Of a DNA stretch of 64,000 bases, positions 44,294 to 54,040 are shown in pieces. This stretch comes from Rhodomicrobium sp. Az07 (GTDB lineage: Bacteria > Pseudomonadota > Alphaproteobacteria > Rhizobiales > Rhodomicrobiaceae), in NCBI RefSeq assembly GCF_018619475.1, contig NZ_JAHFZG010000001.1, positions 300,224-364,223 of the forward strand, given 5' to 3'. Each line of letters begins with the position of its first letter. The stretch's first letter is position 1. The notes beneath the pieces are model-generated. The model did not search any database and was not told where the DNA came from. It saw nothing but the letters and a program-made list of their open reading frames with translations. The position numbers and the translations under genes were made by a program.

Positions 44294-45772
44294 ATGGCCG
44301 ATAATTCTTCTACAATAACCGTCTCAAGCGGCGAAGGACAACGGAACGGCATGCTCGAAGTCTATCGCGATAGCGACAGCAAGCGCTTTGGTGACGGCAT
44401 CCTTCAGCGGAAGACTTTTCTGACGCCCCCGGAAGGCGAGTCGCCGAGCGTGTTCGCGCCGCCGCCCCGGCAAGGGGTTTTATCGCGCCTCTATCTTCGG
44501 CGCTGGCTCGTCTTGCTCGCTGCTGCGGTAATCGGTGCGCTCTCGGTCTTCTACGGCCTGCCGGTAGCGGCGCCTGTTGCCGCCGTCCTGACGTTTACCG
44601 CCGGGGCTGCGTTCATTCGAACATCGCGCACCCGTCCCCGTTACGACGCGGTAAGCTCGGACCGTGCGAAGGAGGAGACGCTTGCGGTGGCGAAGCCCAT
44701 CGCCGACGCGCTGCCCGATCCGGCCATTCTCCTCGCTCCCGACGGAACGATCCTCGCTTTCAACGGCAAGGCTCGCGATTTATTCGAAGGGTTGAGAACC
44801 GGCTCGCATATATCAAGCGCGACGCGGAGCCCGCAAGTGCTCGACGCCGTGATGGAGTGCGGGGCCGCAAAACGGCAGCAGACGGTGACCTTCAGTGAGC
44901 GCGTCCCCGTTGAGCGGCACATGGCGGCGACGGTTTCCTGGCTCGTGCTTCCATCCGATGCGGGACCGTGGATCCTCGTTTATCTCCGCGACCTGACCGA
45001 ACAGCGCCGCCTCGACCAGCTTCGCGCCGACTTCATCGCCAACGCAAGCCATGAGATCAAGACGCCGCTGGCGTCGCTATCGGGTTTCATCCAGACGCTT
45101 CACGGCGCTGCCCGTCACGATGAAGCGGCGCGCGACCGTTTTCTGCCGATCATGGCCAAGCAGGCGGAGCGTATGGCGCGGCTCATCGACAATCTGATGT
45201 CGCTTTCTCGCGTCGAGATGCGGGCGCATCTGAAGCCTCAGGGCGAGGTCGCGATTGCCGAACTCGTCGAACAGGCCTGCGAGGCGCTGGAGCCGATGGC
45301 GGCGGAGGCGAATGTCGCGGTCGCGGTCGAGTCCGAGGTGGGCGCCGTGACGGTGCTGGGCGACCGGGATGAACTCACCCAGGTTTTCATCAATCTCGTG
45401 CACAACGCGATCAAATACGGCCGAAAGGGCGGCGCGGTGCAGGTGAAGCTCAAGCGCCAGCGAAGCGGGTCGCAGGATATGATCGCGATCAGCATCAAGG
45501 ACGACGGGCCGGGTATTCCGGGCCAGCACCTGCCGAGGCTGACCGAGCGATTTTATCGCGTCGCCGGGGCTGCTGGACACGAAAAAGGCGGCACGGGGCT
45601 AGGTCTAGCCATCGTCAAGCACGTCGTGAACCGCCATCGCGGTGAGCTTCGCATCGCTTCGGAAGTGGGGTTCGGCTCGATTTTTACGGTGTTGCTTGCC
45701 GAGCACAAAGACAACCCTGGATTGATTGAAATTGTAACGAAGCCTGTTGTTCAGCCCGCTCTCGAAGAATAA
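44294..45772 (+). CDS. phoR: Phosphate regulon sensor histidine kinase PhoR
   Basis: 492 aa. A ~65-residue cytoplasmic N-terminus precedes two membrane segments (about 70-110). A PAS-like region (about 135-235) is followed by HisKA with H253 in ANASHEIKTPLA, then NLVHNAIKYG, DDGPGIP and GTGLGLAIVKHV. It senses phosphate through the Pst-PhoU complex and controls PhoB. It opens the phoR-pstSCAB-phoU-phoB block, all on the plus strand. Confidence 0.95.
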   Translation: MADNSSTITVSSGEGQRNGMLEVYRDSDSKRFGDGILQRKTFLTPPEGESPSVFAPPPRQGVLSRLYLRRWLVLLAAAVIGALSVFYGLPVAAPVAAVLTFTAGAAFIRTSRTRPRYDAVSSDRAKEETLAVAKPIADALPDPAILLAPDGTILAFNGKARDLFEGLRTGSHISSATRSPQVLDAVMECGAAKRQQTVTFSERVPVERHMAATVSWLVLPSDAGPWILVYLRDLTEQRRLDQLRADFIANASHEIKTPLASLSGFIQTLHGAARHDEAARDRFLPIMAKQAERMARLIDNLMSLSRVEMRAHLKPQGEVAIAELVEQACEALEPMAAEANVAVAVESEVGAVTVLGDRDELTQVFINLVHNAIKYGRKGGAVQVKLKRQRSGSQDMIAISIKDDGPGIPGQHLPRLTERFYRVAGAAGHEKGGTGLGLAIVKHVVNRHRGELRIASEVGFGSIFTVLLAEHKDNPGLIEIVTKPVVQPALEE

Positions 45773-45799
45773 TAGCGCTCGCAAAATCAATGCTTTAAT

Positions 45800-45817
45800 T
45801 TGTCATTAAAGGTTCAC
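45800..45817 (+). promoter_or_regulatory. Candidate Pho box upstream of pstS
   Basis: TTGTCATTAAAGGTTCAC fits the 7-4-7 Pho box layout (CTGTCAT-N4-CTGTCAY): the first half matches well, the second only at TCAC. It lies 92 bp before the pstS start, where PhoB would bind. Judged by eye. Confidence 0.5.
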
Positions 45818-45908
45818 TCCCCTTACATAAAAGAGACATGGCGCGGCCCTAGGGTTTCAGCGCATTGAACCGCCGAAAGGTGTGGTTCCAATTTCAAGGG
45901 AGAGCACA

Positions 45909-46994
45909 GTGAATTATCGCTTTACCGCCCTCGTGGCGGCTACGGCGGCTGTCGGCCTGTTTGCTGCCGATTCCGCTTCTGCCCGCGACCAGGTCAAGAT
46001 CGCCGGTTCGTCGACCGTCTTCCCCTACTCGAAGATCGTTGCCGAGAATTACGCGAAGGCGAATACCAATCTGAAGGCCCCCGTTGTCGAATCCGGCGGA
46101 TCGAGCGCTGGCCTCAAGCAGTTCTGCGACGGCGTCGGCGAAGACAAGATCGACATCGCAAACTCCTCGCGCCGCATCAAGAAGGGCGAACAGGAAACCT
46201 GCGCGAAGAACGGCGTCGCCGATGTGGTCGAAGTGAAGTTCGGCTATGACGGCATCGTGTTCGCCTCCGACGTCAAGGGCGCGGCTTTCGCGTTCGAAGC
46301 GAAGGATTGGTTCAACGCGCTTGCTCCTGAAATCGTGGTCGACGGCAAGCTCGTCGCGAACCCGAACAAGACCTGGAAAGAAGTCAACGCTGCGTTCCCG
46401 GGCTGGGAAATCGTTGCTTTCATCCCGGGCGAAAAGCACGGCACGCGTGAAGTCTTCGAAGAGAAGGTTCTCGCCGCGGGCTGCAAGGCCACGGGCGCGG
46501 ACAAGCTGATCGCCGAGAAGCTGAAGGCGGCCGGCACGGCTGAAGACAAGGTCAAGTCCGCGACCGCAAAGGCTTGCATGAAGGTTCGCAAGGACAACGG
46601 CGGCAAGCATGCCATCGACATCGACGGCGACTACACCGAGACGCTCGCCCGCCTTTCCTCGAACAAGGAATCGATCGGCGTGTTCGGCCTAGCCTTCTAT
46701 GAGAACAACACCGACAAGCTCCGTGTTGCGACCGTTGGCGGCGTGACGCCGACCGTCGAGACCATCTCGGCTGGCAAGTATCCGGTTTCGCGTCCGCTGT
46801 TCTTCTACGTGAAGAAGGCTCACGTCGGCGTCATTCCGGGCCTCAAGGAATATTCTGAGTTCTTCGTCAGCGACAAGATGATCGGCGAAGACGGTCCTCT
46901 CGCTCAGTACGGCCTGGTTCCGCTTCCGGAAGCCGAAGCCAAGGCTGTTCGTGAGACCGTGAAGGACCTCAAGGTTCTCGGGCCACTCAGCTAA
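45909..46994 (+). CDS. pstS: Phosphate ABC transporter, substrate-binding protein PstS
   Basis: 361 aa from GTG 45909, fixed by AAGGGAGAG upstream. A signal peptide ends ADSASARD. The phosphate-binding motifs are AGSSTVFPYS, SGGSSAGLKQFC and SSRRIKKGE, with the PstS-type GFDGI equivalent FGYDGIVFA. It captures phosphate in the periplasm for PstCAB. A strong hairpin in the 294-bp gap to pstC may let pstS be expressed above the membrane genes. Confidence 0.96.
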   Translation: MNYRFTALVAATAAVGLFAADSASARDQVKIAGSSTVFPYSKIVAENYAKANTNLKAPVVESGGSSAGLKQFCDGVGEDKIDIANSSRRIKKGEQETCAKNGVADVVEVKFGYDGIVFASDVKGAAFAFEAKDWFNALAPEIVVDGKLVANPNKTWKEVNAAFPGWEIVAFIPGEKHGTREVFEEKVLAAGCKATGADKLIAEKLKAAGTAEDKVKSATAKACMKVRKDNGGKHAIDIDGDYTETLARLSSNKESIGVFGLAFYENNTDKLRVATVGGVTPTVETISAGKYPVSRPLFFYVKKAHVGVIPGLKEYSEFFVSDKMIGEDGPLAQYGLVPLPEAEAKAVRETVKDLKVLGPLS

Positions 46995-47038
46995 GATCGC
47001 ATAGGTGCGGGGGCCCCGCCCCGGCACCCCGAACGGAA

Positions 47039-47079
47039 GCGTGTGGCGTGCATCAACCCCACGATGCTACGCCACACGC
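47039..47079 (+). other. Hairpin in the pstS-pstC gap
   Basis: GCGTGTGGCGT (47039-47049) pairs with ACGCCACACGC (47069-47079), and GCATC/GATGC extends the stem with a one-base bulge. A second GC-rich hairpin (GGTGC/GCACC) lies just before it, near 47014-47028. There is no clean T-run, so partial termination or 3'-end protection of the pstS mRNA is more likely than full termination. Nothing else is recognised in 46995-47288. Confidence 0.6.
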
Positions 47080-47288
47080 GAAAGCTTCGCTTCTTCTATA
47101 ACGCGCGGTCTGCAGTATCTTATCCGGCGAAGACATGCGCGCAGGACAACTTCATATGCGGAAATGCATACAGCCGGACCCCGCAGCGGAACGCACAGGC
47201 GCCGGATCGAATGGCGCGGTCGCGATGGCGGGAACCTCGCGGCGCCTGCCCATGATCGAAATCGTCGGATTCTCTTTCGGAGACGGCC

Positions 47289-48749
47289 GTGTCACTTAGC
47301 ACATTGCTTTTTTGTCTGCTTGTAGCCGCAGTCGTCGCCTTCTTCATAGGCTTCTGGCGGGCCAAACGGTTGTCCCCGGATAATCCTCGGGCGCTTCATT
47401 CGCGACCTGGCTATCACGGTGGCTACCTCGCGCTCGCGACGGCGCTGCCCGCCATCCTGGTGCTGATGATCTGGTCGGCGGTAGAGCCGCGCTTCATTCA
47501 GGCGGAAGTCGAATCCAACCTGCCCGCGCAAGTTCTTGAAGGCTCGCAAGGGCAGATCGGCCTTGCGATGGGCGTCGTCCGCAGCGTGGCGACCGGCCTT
47601 GAACGGCTCTCGCCAGCGGAGGTTGCCGCTGCCAAGGCGAACCCGAGGGAAGCCCAGCGTCTGTTTGGAAGCAAAGGGGTCGTTATTGCGAGCCCGCCGG
47701 ACGCGGCCATCATCGCCTCCGCTGAGGAACTGAACAGCATCAAGTCCTTGAGCGAGATCGCAAAGACGGCGGTGGCGGCGTTCCTGGCGATCTTCGGCTT
47801 CATTTTCGCCTTTCGGAAACTCTCGCCGAACTTGCGCGCACGCAACCGCGTGGAGCAGGTGATCATCGCGGGGCTCATGGCCGCGTCTTCGGTGGCCATT
47901 CTGACCACTGCCGGGATCGTGCTTTCGGTGCTCTTCGAGAGCGTCGAATTCTTCAGCCACGTGTCCATTATCGACTTCCTCACGGGCACCGTGTGGGATC
48001 CCCGCTTCGCGGGAGCCGGCGACACGAGCGGAGACGGGCAGTTCGGGCTCGTGCCTCTGCTGTGGGGCACGCTCTACATCTCCTTCGTGGCGCTTCTCGT
48101 GGCTGTGCCGATCGGCCTTCTCGCCGCGATCTATATGGCGGAATACGCGCACCCGAATGTGCGCTCGGCCGTGAAGCCCGCGCTGGAAATGCTGGCCGGA
48201 ATACCGACCATCGTTTACGGCTTCTTCGCAGTTGTGACCGTTGGGCCGTTCATCAACTTTGTCGGGTCCGAGGCGGGGCTCGCTATCCAGCCGACAAGCG
48301 TGCTCACGGCGGGCATCGTGATGGGCATCATGATCATTCCCTTCGTGTCATCGCTGTCGGACGACATCATTACGGCTATCCCGCGCGCGCTTCGCGAGGG
48401 CTCTTACGGGCTCGGCGCCACGCAGTCTGAAACCATCAAGCGCGTTGTCCTGCCCGCCGCCCTGCCCGGCATCGTCGGCGCAATTCTGCTGGCCGCCTCA
48501 CGCGCCATCGGCGAGACGATGATCGTGGTGCTCGCCGCGGGCATCGCGGCGAACCTCACACTGAACCCTGCCGAATCCGTCACCACCATTACGGTGAAGA
48601 TTGTCAGCCAACTCACGGGCGACCTCGAATTCAATTCGCCGCAGACACTCGTGGCGTTCGCGCTCGGGTTCACGCTGTTCATCCTCACGCTCGGCCTGAA
48701 CGTCTACGCCCTCTACATCGTACGGAAATACCGGGAGCAATACGAATGA
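47289..48749 (+). CDS. pstC: Phosphate ABC transporter permease PstC
   Basis: 486 aa, longer than enterobacterial PstC. An N-terminal half with two membrane segments and a periplasmic domain comes first. The permease domain follows (PLLWGTLYISFVALLVAVPIG, EMLAGIPTIVYGFFA, GATQSETIKRVVLPAALPGI with the EAA loop). The long form is usual in Alphaproteobacteria. It starts with GTG 47289, with GGAGACGG upstream. It overlaps pstA by 4 bp. Confidence 0.95.
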   Translation: MSLSTLLFCLLVAAVVAFFIGFWRAKRLSPDNPRALHSRPGYHGGYLALATALPAILVLMIWSAVEPRFIQAEVESNLPAQVLEGSQGQIGLAMGVVRSVATGLERLSPAEVAAAKANPREAQRLFGSKGVVIASPPDAAIIASAEELNSIKSLSEIAKTAVAAFLAIFGFIFAFRKLSPNLRARNRVEQVIIAGLMAASSVAILTTAGIVLSVLFESVEFFSHVSIIDFLTGTVWDPRFAGAGDTSGDGQFGLVPLLWGTLYISFVALLVAVPIGLLAAIYMAEYAHPNVRSAVKPALEMLAGIPTIVYGFFAVVTVGPFINFVGSEAGLAIQPTSVLTAGIVMGIMIIPFVSSLSDDIITAIPRALREGSYGLGATQSETIKRVVLPAALPGIVGAILLAASRAIGETMIVVLAAGIAANLTLNPAESVTTITVKIVSQLTGDLEFNSPQTLVAFALGFTLFILTLGLNVYALYIVRKYREQYE

Positions 48750-50074
48750 GTGCGGTCGCACAGAATCCCAGCATGCCGGAGAGCGACGCTGAAGAGGCGG
48801 TCGGCCGGTTCGATAATCCAGCGCTGATGCGTCGGCGCCGCCGCGAGGAGGTGCGGTTTCAGGCTTACGGACTGATCGCGATCGCGCTCAGTTTCTCGTT
48901 TCTCGTAATCCTGTTCGGTACCATCATCACCAACGGCTGGACGGCTTTCTTTCAGACGTCGATCGAACTGCCGATCAAGTTCGACGCTGCCGAAATCGAT
49001 CCGGAAGGAACGCGTAACCCGCGCGTTCTCGCGCAGGCAAATTACCAGAAGCTCGCATACCAGGCGCTTTACGAGAAGCTCGGTCTCGAAAACCCGACGC
49101 GCCAGCAGCGGCGAGCCGCGAATGAGTTGCTTTCTCGCGACATGGACACCCAGCTTCGGCGCATGGTTGAAGCGGACCCGAGCATTATCGGGACGACGCA
49201 GTCCGTGTGGGGGCTCGCGAGCGGCAATATCGACGCCCTCGTAAAGGGCAAGATCGACCGGAAGGTGCCACAGGAAAACCGTCAGGTTTCCGATCTCCAG
49301 ATCGAATGGATCGACAAGCTGACGGCTTCCGGCGCCATGCAGAAGCAATTCAACACCGGCCTGTTCACGAACTTCGCGTCCAGCCAACCCGAAACGGCGG
49401 GCCTTGCCGTCGCGTTGATCGGATCGCTCTACATGATGCTGATCGTCGTGCTGCTGTCGGTGCCGTTCGGTGTTGCGGCTGCGATCTATCTTGAGGAATT
49501 TGCGCCGAAGAACCGCATCACCGACATCATCGAGGTCAACATCAACAACCTCGCCGCGGTGCCGTCCATCGTTTTCGGCCTGCTCGGCCTTGCGGTGTTT
49601 ATCAACTTCGCCGGGCTCCCTCGTTCAGCCTCGCTTGTCGGCGGCCTTGTGCTGACGCTGATGACGCTTCCGACCATCATCATCGCCACCCGCGCCGCCA
49701 TTACCGCAGTCCCGCCATCGATCCGGGAGGCCGCTCTCGGCATCGGCGCCTCGAAAGTGCAAACCGTGTTCCACCACGTGTTGCCGCTCTCGCTCCCCGG
49801 CATCATCACGGGAACGATCATCGGCCTCGTGCAGGCCATCGGTGAAACGGCGCCGCTCCTGATGATCGGCATGGTTGCCTTTGTGGTCGAGGCGCCGCAA
49901 ACGCCGCTCGATCCCGCGACTGCGCTTCCGGTGCAAATCTACATGTGGGCGACCGAGGCCGAACGCGGTTTCGTAGAAAAGACAGCGGGCGCAACCATTG
50001 TCCTCCTCGGTATTATTGCCGTCATGAGCATCTTTGCCATGATCCTGCGGAAAAGGTACGAACGCAAATGGTAG
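48746..50074 (+). CDS. pstA: Phosphate ABC transporter permease PstA
   Basis: 442 aa. An extended N-terminus with one membrane segment and a ~150-residue extracytoplasmic region precedes the permease domain ([61 protein letters not shown]). It pairs with PstC to form the channel. The start overlaps pstC (ATGA) and its stop overlaps the start of pstB. Confidence 0.95.
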   Translation: MSAVAQNPSMPESDAEEAVGRFDNPALMRRRRREEVRFQAYGLIAIALSFSFLVILFGTIITNGWTAFFQTSIELPIKFDAAEIDPEGTRNPRVLAQANYQKLAYQALYEKLGLENPTRQQRRAANELLSRDMDTQLRRMVEADPSIIGTTQSVWGLASGNIDALVKGKIDRKVPQENRQVSDLQIEWIDKLTASGAMQKQFNTGLFTNFASSQPETAGLAVALIGSLYMMLIVVLLSVPFGVAAAIYLEEFAPKNRITDIIEVNINNLAAVPSIVFGLLGLAVFINFAGLPRSASLVGGLVLTLMTLPTIIIATRAAITAVPPSIREAALGIGASKVQTVFHHVLPLSLPGIITGTIIGLVQAIGETAPLLMIGMVAFVVEAPQTPLDPATALPVQIYMWATEAERGFVEKTAGATIVLLGIIAVMSIFAMILRKRYERKW

Positions 50075-50904
50075 ATTTCTCCATCGAACCGGGTGACCTC
50101 GATCACAGCTTCGCTGCTTCGGCTTCGCCAGCAGGACAGCAGGCGCCCAGCTACAAGGTTACCGCGCGCAACGTGTCGGTGTTTTATGGAGAAAAGCAGG
50201 CGCTTTTCAACGTCGGCATCGACATCCTCGATCGGAGCGTCACGGCCTTCATAGGTCCCTCGGGTTGCGGCAAGAGCACGTTCCTGCGCTGTTTCAACCG
50301 CATGAACGACACCATCGCGGGCGCGCGGGTGACGGGCGAAATCCTCGTCCAGGGAAAAGACATCTATGCTCCCGATGTCGACCCCGTGCAGGTGAGGGCG
50401 CGCGTCGGTATGGTGTTTCAGAAGCCGAACCCGTTCCCGAAAACGATCTTCGAGAATATCGCTTACGGCCCGCGCATTCACGGGCTCGCCAGGTCGAAGG
50501 CCGACCTCGAAGAAATCGTCGTCAAGAGCCTGCAACGCGCCGGCCTGTTCAATGAGGTGAAGGACCGCCTCGACGGCGAAGGCACGGGCCTTTCCGGCGG
50601 CCAGCAGCAGCGGCTTTGTATTGCTCGCGCGATTGCGGTCAGCCCTGAAGTCATCCTGATGGACGAGCCGTGCTCGGCGCTCGATCCCATAGCAACCGCG
50701 AAGATCGAAGAGTTGATCGACGAGCTTCGCGAAAACTATTGCATCGTCATCGTGACGCATAACATGCAGCAGGCGGCGCGCGTCTCCCAGCGAACGGCCT
50801 TCTTCCATTTGGGTTATCTTGTGGAAGAAGACACAACTGACCAGATTTTCATGAATCCAAAGGACAAACGCACGCAGGACTATATTACCGGCCGGTTTGG
50901 CTAG
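50068..50904 (+). CDS. pstB: Phosphate ABC transporter ATP-binding protein PstB
   Basis: 278 aa from ATG 50068, overlapping the end of pstA. Walker [10 protein letters not shown], PstB-specific FNRMND and FQKPNPFP, signature LSGGQQQR and MDEPCSALD are present. It powers phosphate import. Its TAG stop (50902-50904) is within the CTAG that begins the element at 50901, so the mobile element sits exactly at the gene end. Confidence 0.97.
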   Translation: MVDFSIEPGDLDHSFAASASPAGQQAPSYKVTARNVSVFYGEKQALFNVGIDILDRSVTAFIGPSGCGKSTFLRCFNRMNDTIAGARVTGEILVQGKDIYAPDVDPVQVRARVGMVFQKPNPFPKTIFENIAYGPRIHGLARSKADLEEIVVKSLQRAGLFNEVKDRLDGEGTGLSGGQQQRLCIARAIAVSPEVILMDEPCSALDPIATAKIEELIDELRENYCIVIVTHNMQQAARVSQRTAFFHLGYLVEEDTTDQIFMNPKDKRTQDYITGRFG

Positions 50905-51019
50905 AGCCCGTTCCGATCTGATTGAATCGCAATCAGATCGGTAAAACGGTCTCTTCTTCGAAGTTTAGAGACGGATTTCACCGATCAGGTTGGGTCAACC
51001 TGATCGGATCCGGCTCTAG
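50901..51019. repeat. 119-bp CTAGAGCC-ended palindromic element (MITE/REP-like)
   Basis: The ends are CTAGAGCC (50901-50908) and GGCTCTAG (51012-51019). Inside are two perfect 12-bp hairpins, CCGATCTGATTG/CAATCAGATCGG and CCGATCAGGTTG/CAACCTGATCGG, separated by about 40 bp. It is non-coding. It sits on the pstB stop codon and, with the next repeat, pushes phoU about 500 bp from pstB. This gap (50905-51406) holds the two repeats and nothing else I recognise. Confidence 0.85.
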
Positions 51020-51182
51020 ATCAGCCTGCGTTTAATCGGACTCGATTTGGCGCCTCTGCCGGATCTGTCATCAAATGTAAAATTCTGAGCTGTACTGGAA
51101 TCGCCAAGGGCTGGTGTTTCGATTTCGACATTTGCTTACCTTTGGCGCACCATCGACCAGATGTCGGAAAATGACCCACTGG
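51016..51182. repeat. 167-bp repeat, diverged copy 3
   Basis: It aligns with 4491-4657 and 13034-13200 from about 51068 on (CAAATGTAAAATTCTGAGCT, GACATTTGCTTACC, AGATGTCGGAAAATGACCCACT). If measured from the CTAG shared with the preceding element to CTGG at 51179-51182, it is also 167 bp. The left half is much decayed. It is an old copy of the same family. Confidence 0.65.
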
Positions 51183-51406
51183 CATTTGAGCTGGAGCTTG
51201 CAGCGACCGAGACCTGAATGTCAGGATTCGCCTACTCGTGCTCTTGAGAGCGGGCGGCAAGGTGGATCAAACGTATGCCGAGCGCACGAGTGCCCCGGCG
51301 GGCTACGATAGCATGAGGATGCTCGGTTTCGATTTCGGACGGAACGATGCCTATAAATAAGGTCGGCGCGCATCCCGAACGCGCGACCGAACCGGAGGAA
51401 ACGGCA

Positions 51407-52132
51407 GTGTCTGGAAATGCCGACAGATCGTATGAAGGCGAGCTAAAGTCGCTCGACACGATGATCGCCCAGATGGGCGGTCTTGCCGAGCAAGCTTTGG
51501 GACAGGCCATCGATGCGCTTTACCATCGCGACCCCGACCTCGCCGAAGTGACTCTCGCCAACGATCGCAGTATCGACACGCTGGAACGGCTGGTCGACGA
51601 ACTCGCCATCTCGATCATCGCCCGCCGCGCGCCGGTCGCGTCGGATCTCCGGCAGATCGTGACCGCGATCCGCATCGCGCTCGACCTTGAGCGTATCGGC
51701 GACTTGTCGAAGAATATCGCCAAGCGCGCCATCGCAATCGCGGCTGAACCTCGGCCGAATCAGGTCATGACCGGCTTTGTCCATATCGGCGAGGCCGCGC
51801 TGCGTCAGTTGAAGGACGTGCTCGACGCCTACTCGCAGCGTAACGGGGACGCGGCGCTCGCGGTCTGGCTGCGCGATCAGGAGATCGACGCCATGTATAA
51901 TTCGCTCTATAGCGAGCTGTTGACGACGATGATGGACGAGCCGCAGAGCGCCAGCGTTTACGCACATCTGCTGTTCGGCGCGAAGAACATCGAACGCATC
52001 GGCGATCATGCGACCAACATCGCGGAGACCACATATTTCCTGATCCACGGCAAGGCACTGGGCGATGAACGCCCGAAGGCCGACAGCACAAGTTCGCTGA
52101 CGCTTGGCCGCCTCGCGGCCGCGAAGGCCTAG
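51407..52132 (+). CDS. phoU: Phosphate signalling protein PhoU
   Basis: 241 aa. GTG 51407 is preferred over ATG 51347 because a strong GGAGGAAA lies 7 nt before it and the protein then begins at the family's usual point. Two PhoU three-helix repeats each carry the metal-binding E/DxxxD pattern: IALDLERIGDLSKNIAKRA and FGAKNIERIGDHATNIAE. It links PstSCAB to PhoR and dampens signalling when phosphate is plentiful. Confidence 0.95.
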   Translation: MSGNADRSYEGELKSLDTMIAQMGGLAEQALGQAIDALYHRDPDLAEVTLANDRSIDTLERLVDELAISIIARRAPVASDLRQIVTAIRIALDLERIGDLSKNIAKRAIAIAAEPRPNQVMTGFVHIGEAALRQLKDVLDAYSQRNGDAALAVWLRDQEIDAMYNSLYSELLTTMMDEPQSASVYAHLLFGAKNIERIGDHATNIAETTYFLIHGKALGDERPKADSTSSLTLGRLAAAKA

Positions 52133-52361
52133 CGCGGTGAATTTACATCCGGCTCGCACTCGCCGGCGGCGGCGCCATCGAATGGAAAACTCGAAACTGC
52201 AACGAATCAACTGGTTGCTGGTGCCCTTGAGGCTTTGGCAGAGAGCGTGCAGCACGGTGGACCACGTACGCGCCAAGGCATCGGGGTTTTTATATTCGAT
52301 GACGGCGCTGAAAGGCTCGCAGATGGCGGGCGTTGGAAGGCGCGGGTAGCAAGAGCAGACG

Positions 52362-53072
52362 ATGAATGCCAAGGTTCTGATTGTCGAAGACGAAGAGGCC
52401 CTCGCTCTTCTCCTTCAATATAATCTCGAAGCGGAGGGCTTTGCCGTAACCATCTCGCAGCGTGGCGACGAGGCGGAAGTCGCCATCGGCGAAGACCCGC
52501 CGGATCTGATCATCCTCGACTGGATGTTGCCCGGTCTGTCCGGCATCGAGTTATGCCGCCGCCTGCGCTCGGGCAAGACGGCCCGCTCGATCCCGATCCT
52601 GTTGTTGACGGCACGTGGCGAAGAGGCGGATCGCATTCGCGGCCTCACGGTCGGCGCGGACGACTATGTGGTGAAGCCGTTTTCGGTGCCGGAACTTCTG
52701 GCGCGCGTGAAGGCGATCCTGCGCCGCGCCGCGCCCGAGCGCATTTCGCAAACGCTTGAGGTCGAGGACATCGAACTCGACCGGGAAACCTATCGCGTGA
52801 GCCGAAGCGGTCGCGAGGTGAGGCTTGGCCCTACCGAGTTCAAGCTCCTCGAATTTCTGATGGAAAGTCCCGGCCGCGTGTTCTCGCGCACGCAGTTGCT
52901 CGACGGCGTATGGGGGCGAGACGTCTATGTGGATGAGCGCACGGTGGACGTCCACATCGGACGCCTGCGCAAAGCCATCAATCGCGGCAAGGAAAAAGAC
53001 CCGATCCGCACCGTTCGCGGCGCCGGCTATGCCCTGGGAGAGAAATTTCCCGGTCAGAGCTTGTCCGAATAG
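52362..53072 (+). CDS. phoB: Phosphate regulon response regulator PhoB
   Basis: 236 aa. The receiver domain has phospho-acceptor D53 in LIILDWMLPG and K in VVKPFSVPEL. The OmpR-type winged helix includes GPTEFKLLEFLMESPGRVFSR and DERTVDVHIGRLRKAI. It activates Pho regulon promoters, including probably the pstS site at 45800. The 229-bp gap before it (52133-52361) shows no other feature. Confidence 0.96.
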   Translation: MNAKVLIVEDEEALALLLQYNLEAEGFAVTISQRGDEAEVAIGEDPPDLIILDWMLPGLSGIELCRRLRSGKTARSIPILLLTARGEEADRIRGLTVGADDYVVKPFSVPELLARVKAILRRAAPERISQTLEVEDIELDRETYRVSRSGREVRLGPTEFKLLEFLMESPGRVFSRTQLLDGVWGRDVYVDERTVDVHIGRLRKAINRGKEKDPIRTVRGAGYALGEKFPGQSLSE

Positions 53073-53255
53073 CGGTCTGTGCGGAACGTCCGTTTGACGC
53101 GGCTCCCAAAAGACGGAAGCCGGGGCCTGCAACCCCGGCTTCTCACCCCCGCTATATTATGTTGCGCAAAAAGCACACATCAAAACATTGCTACGCGCCA
53201 TCAACAAAAGTTTCGATCAAGCTTTGCGACTCACCGTATAGATGAGTTGCGCCGA

Positions 53256-53759
53256 TCACACGGCGCGGCGTTTCCTGGCGACAGGGTTGTAAGCAATCGC
53301 CGAGTGGTGTTCGCAGTACGGGCTTCCGGAATTCTTCCGGCGTCCGCAAAAGTGAAACCCTTCTTCCATCGGATCGCCGATCGGCCAGTGGCACATGTTT
53401 TCCTTGAGGTCGACCAGTCGAATCAACCCCTCGGGCGCGGGCTCAAGGTCTGGCAAGGTCAGCGGAATGATCGTTGCCGGCTTGCGTTGCTCGGGCTCAG
53501 GCGAGACCTTCAGTGCCGTGTTGCCGAAGGTGCGATACTGGACCTGCGGTGACCGCGTCGGGAAAAGTGCAATATTCGAACGCGGACGAGCCGTTCTGAT
53601 GCGCGAAGTCGTCGCGCGGCCAGCAAGTCCGAGGCGATGTACTTTCCCGATAACAGCGTTACGCGTAACTTCCCCAAGTTTCGTGGCGATCTGGCTTGCA
53701 CTCAAGCCGTCGGCCCAAAGCTTTTTCAAAAGGTCGACACGTTCGTCTGTCCAACTCAT
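53256..53759 (-). CDS. gcrA: Cell cycle regulator GcrA
   Basis: 167 aa. The N-terminal helix-turn-helix MSWTDERVDLLKKLWADGLS with NAVIGKVHRLGL is diagnostic. The C-terminal sigma-factor-binding part has MCHWPIGDP and FCGRRKNSGSPYCEHH. GcrA binds sigma-70 and activates promoters with methylated GANTC sites in Alphaproteobacteria. GAGGAGC precedes the ATG. Its upstream region holds several stem-loops (see 53812-54040). Confidence 0.96.
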   Translation of the reverse strand: MSWTDERVDLLKKLWADGLSASQIATKLGEVTRNAVIGKVHRLGLAGRATTSRIRTARPRSNIALFPTRSPQVQYRTFGNTALKVSPEPEQRKPATIIPLTLPDLEPAPEGLIRLVDLKENMCHWPIGDPMEEGFHFCGRRKNSGSPYCEHHSAIAYNPVARKRRAV

Positions 53760-53811
53760 AAAGTTAGCTCCTCGTTCATTCCGGCGGACGAACCGCGAAT
53801 AAGGTCGTGAC

Positions 53812-54040
53812 CGCTGGACGGATGACCAGCGGGGCCACGGGCGCTAACGCAAGACAAGGAGACACAAGCGTAACCCGACGCCCCAAAACTGGGGGCGCAC
53901 CCTCCACGTCAGGGAGGACTATCGAGAACGCAATTTACTGAGATACCAAGCTTCGCATCGATACTATGCGAGGTGGTGTATGCGCTCGCGCGCATTTCGG
54001 AAGGCGATGGCACCACTCCATCTCATGGGAGCATAATTGC
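53812..54040. other. Structured intergenic region, candidate leader or non-coding RNA
   Basis: Stem-loops follow one another: CGCTGG/CCAGCG (53812-53831), CGCCCC/GGGGCG (53879-53897), CCTCC/GGAGG (53901-53917). Next is a 111-nt domain closed by GCAATT/AATTGC (53930-53935, 54035-54040), enclosing CGCAT/ATGCG, GTGGTG/CACCAC and ATGCGC-TCGC-GCGCAT. GGGGC at 53831 can also pair with GCCCC at 53880, excluding another stem. This could be the gcrA 5' leader (minus) or an RNA ahead of argD (plus). No known class is recognised. Confidence 0.4.

Noticed and set aside
52133..52361. Possible gene remnant between phoU and phoB
   Set aside because: A short open frame exists but shows no similarity I can name, and no start signal.
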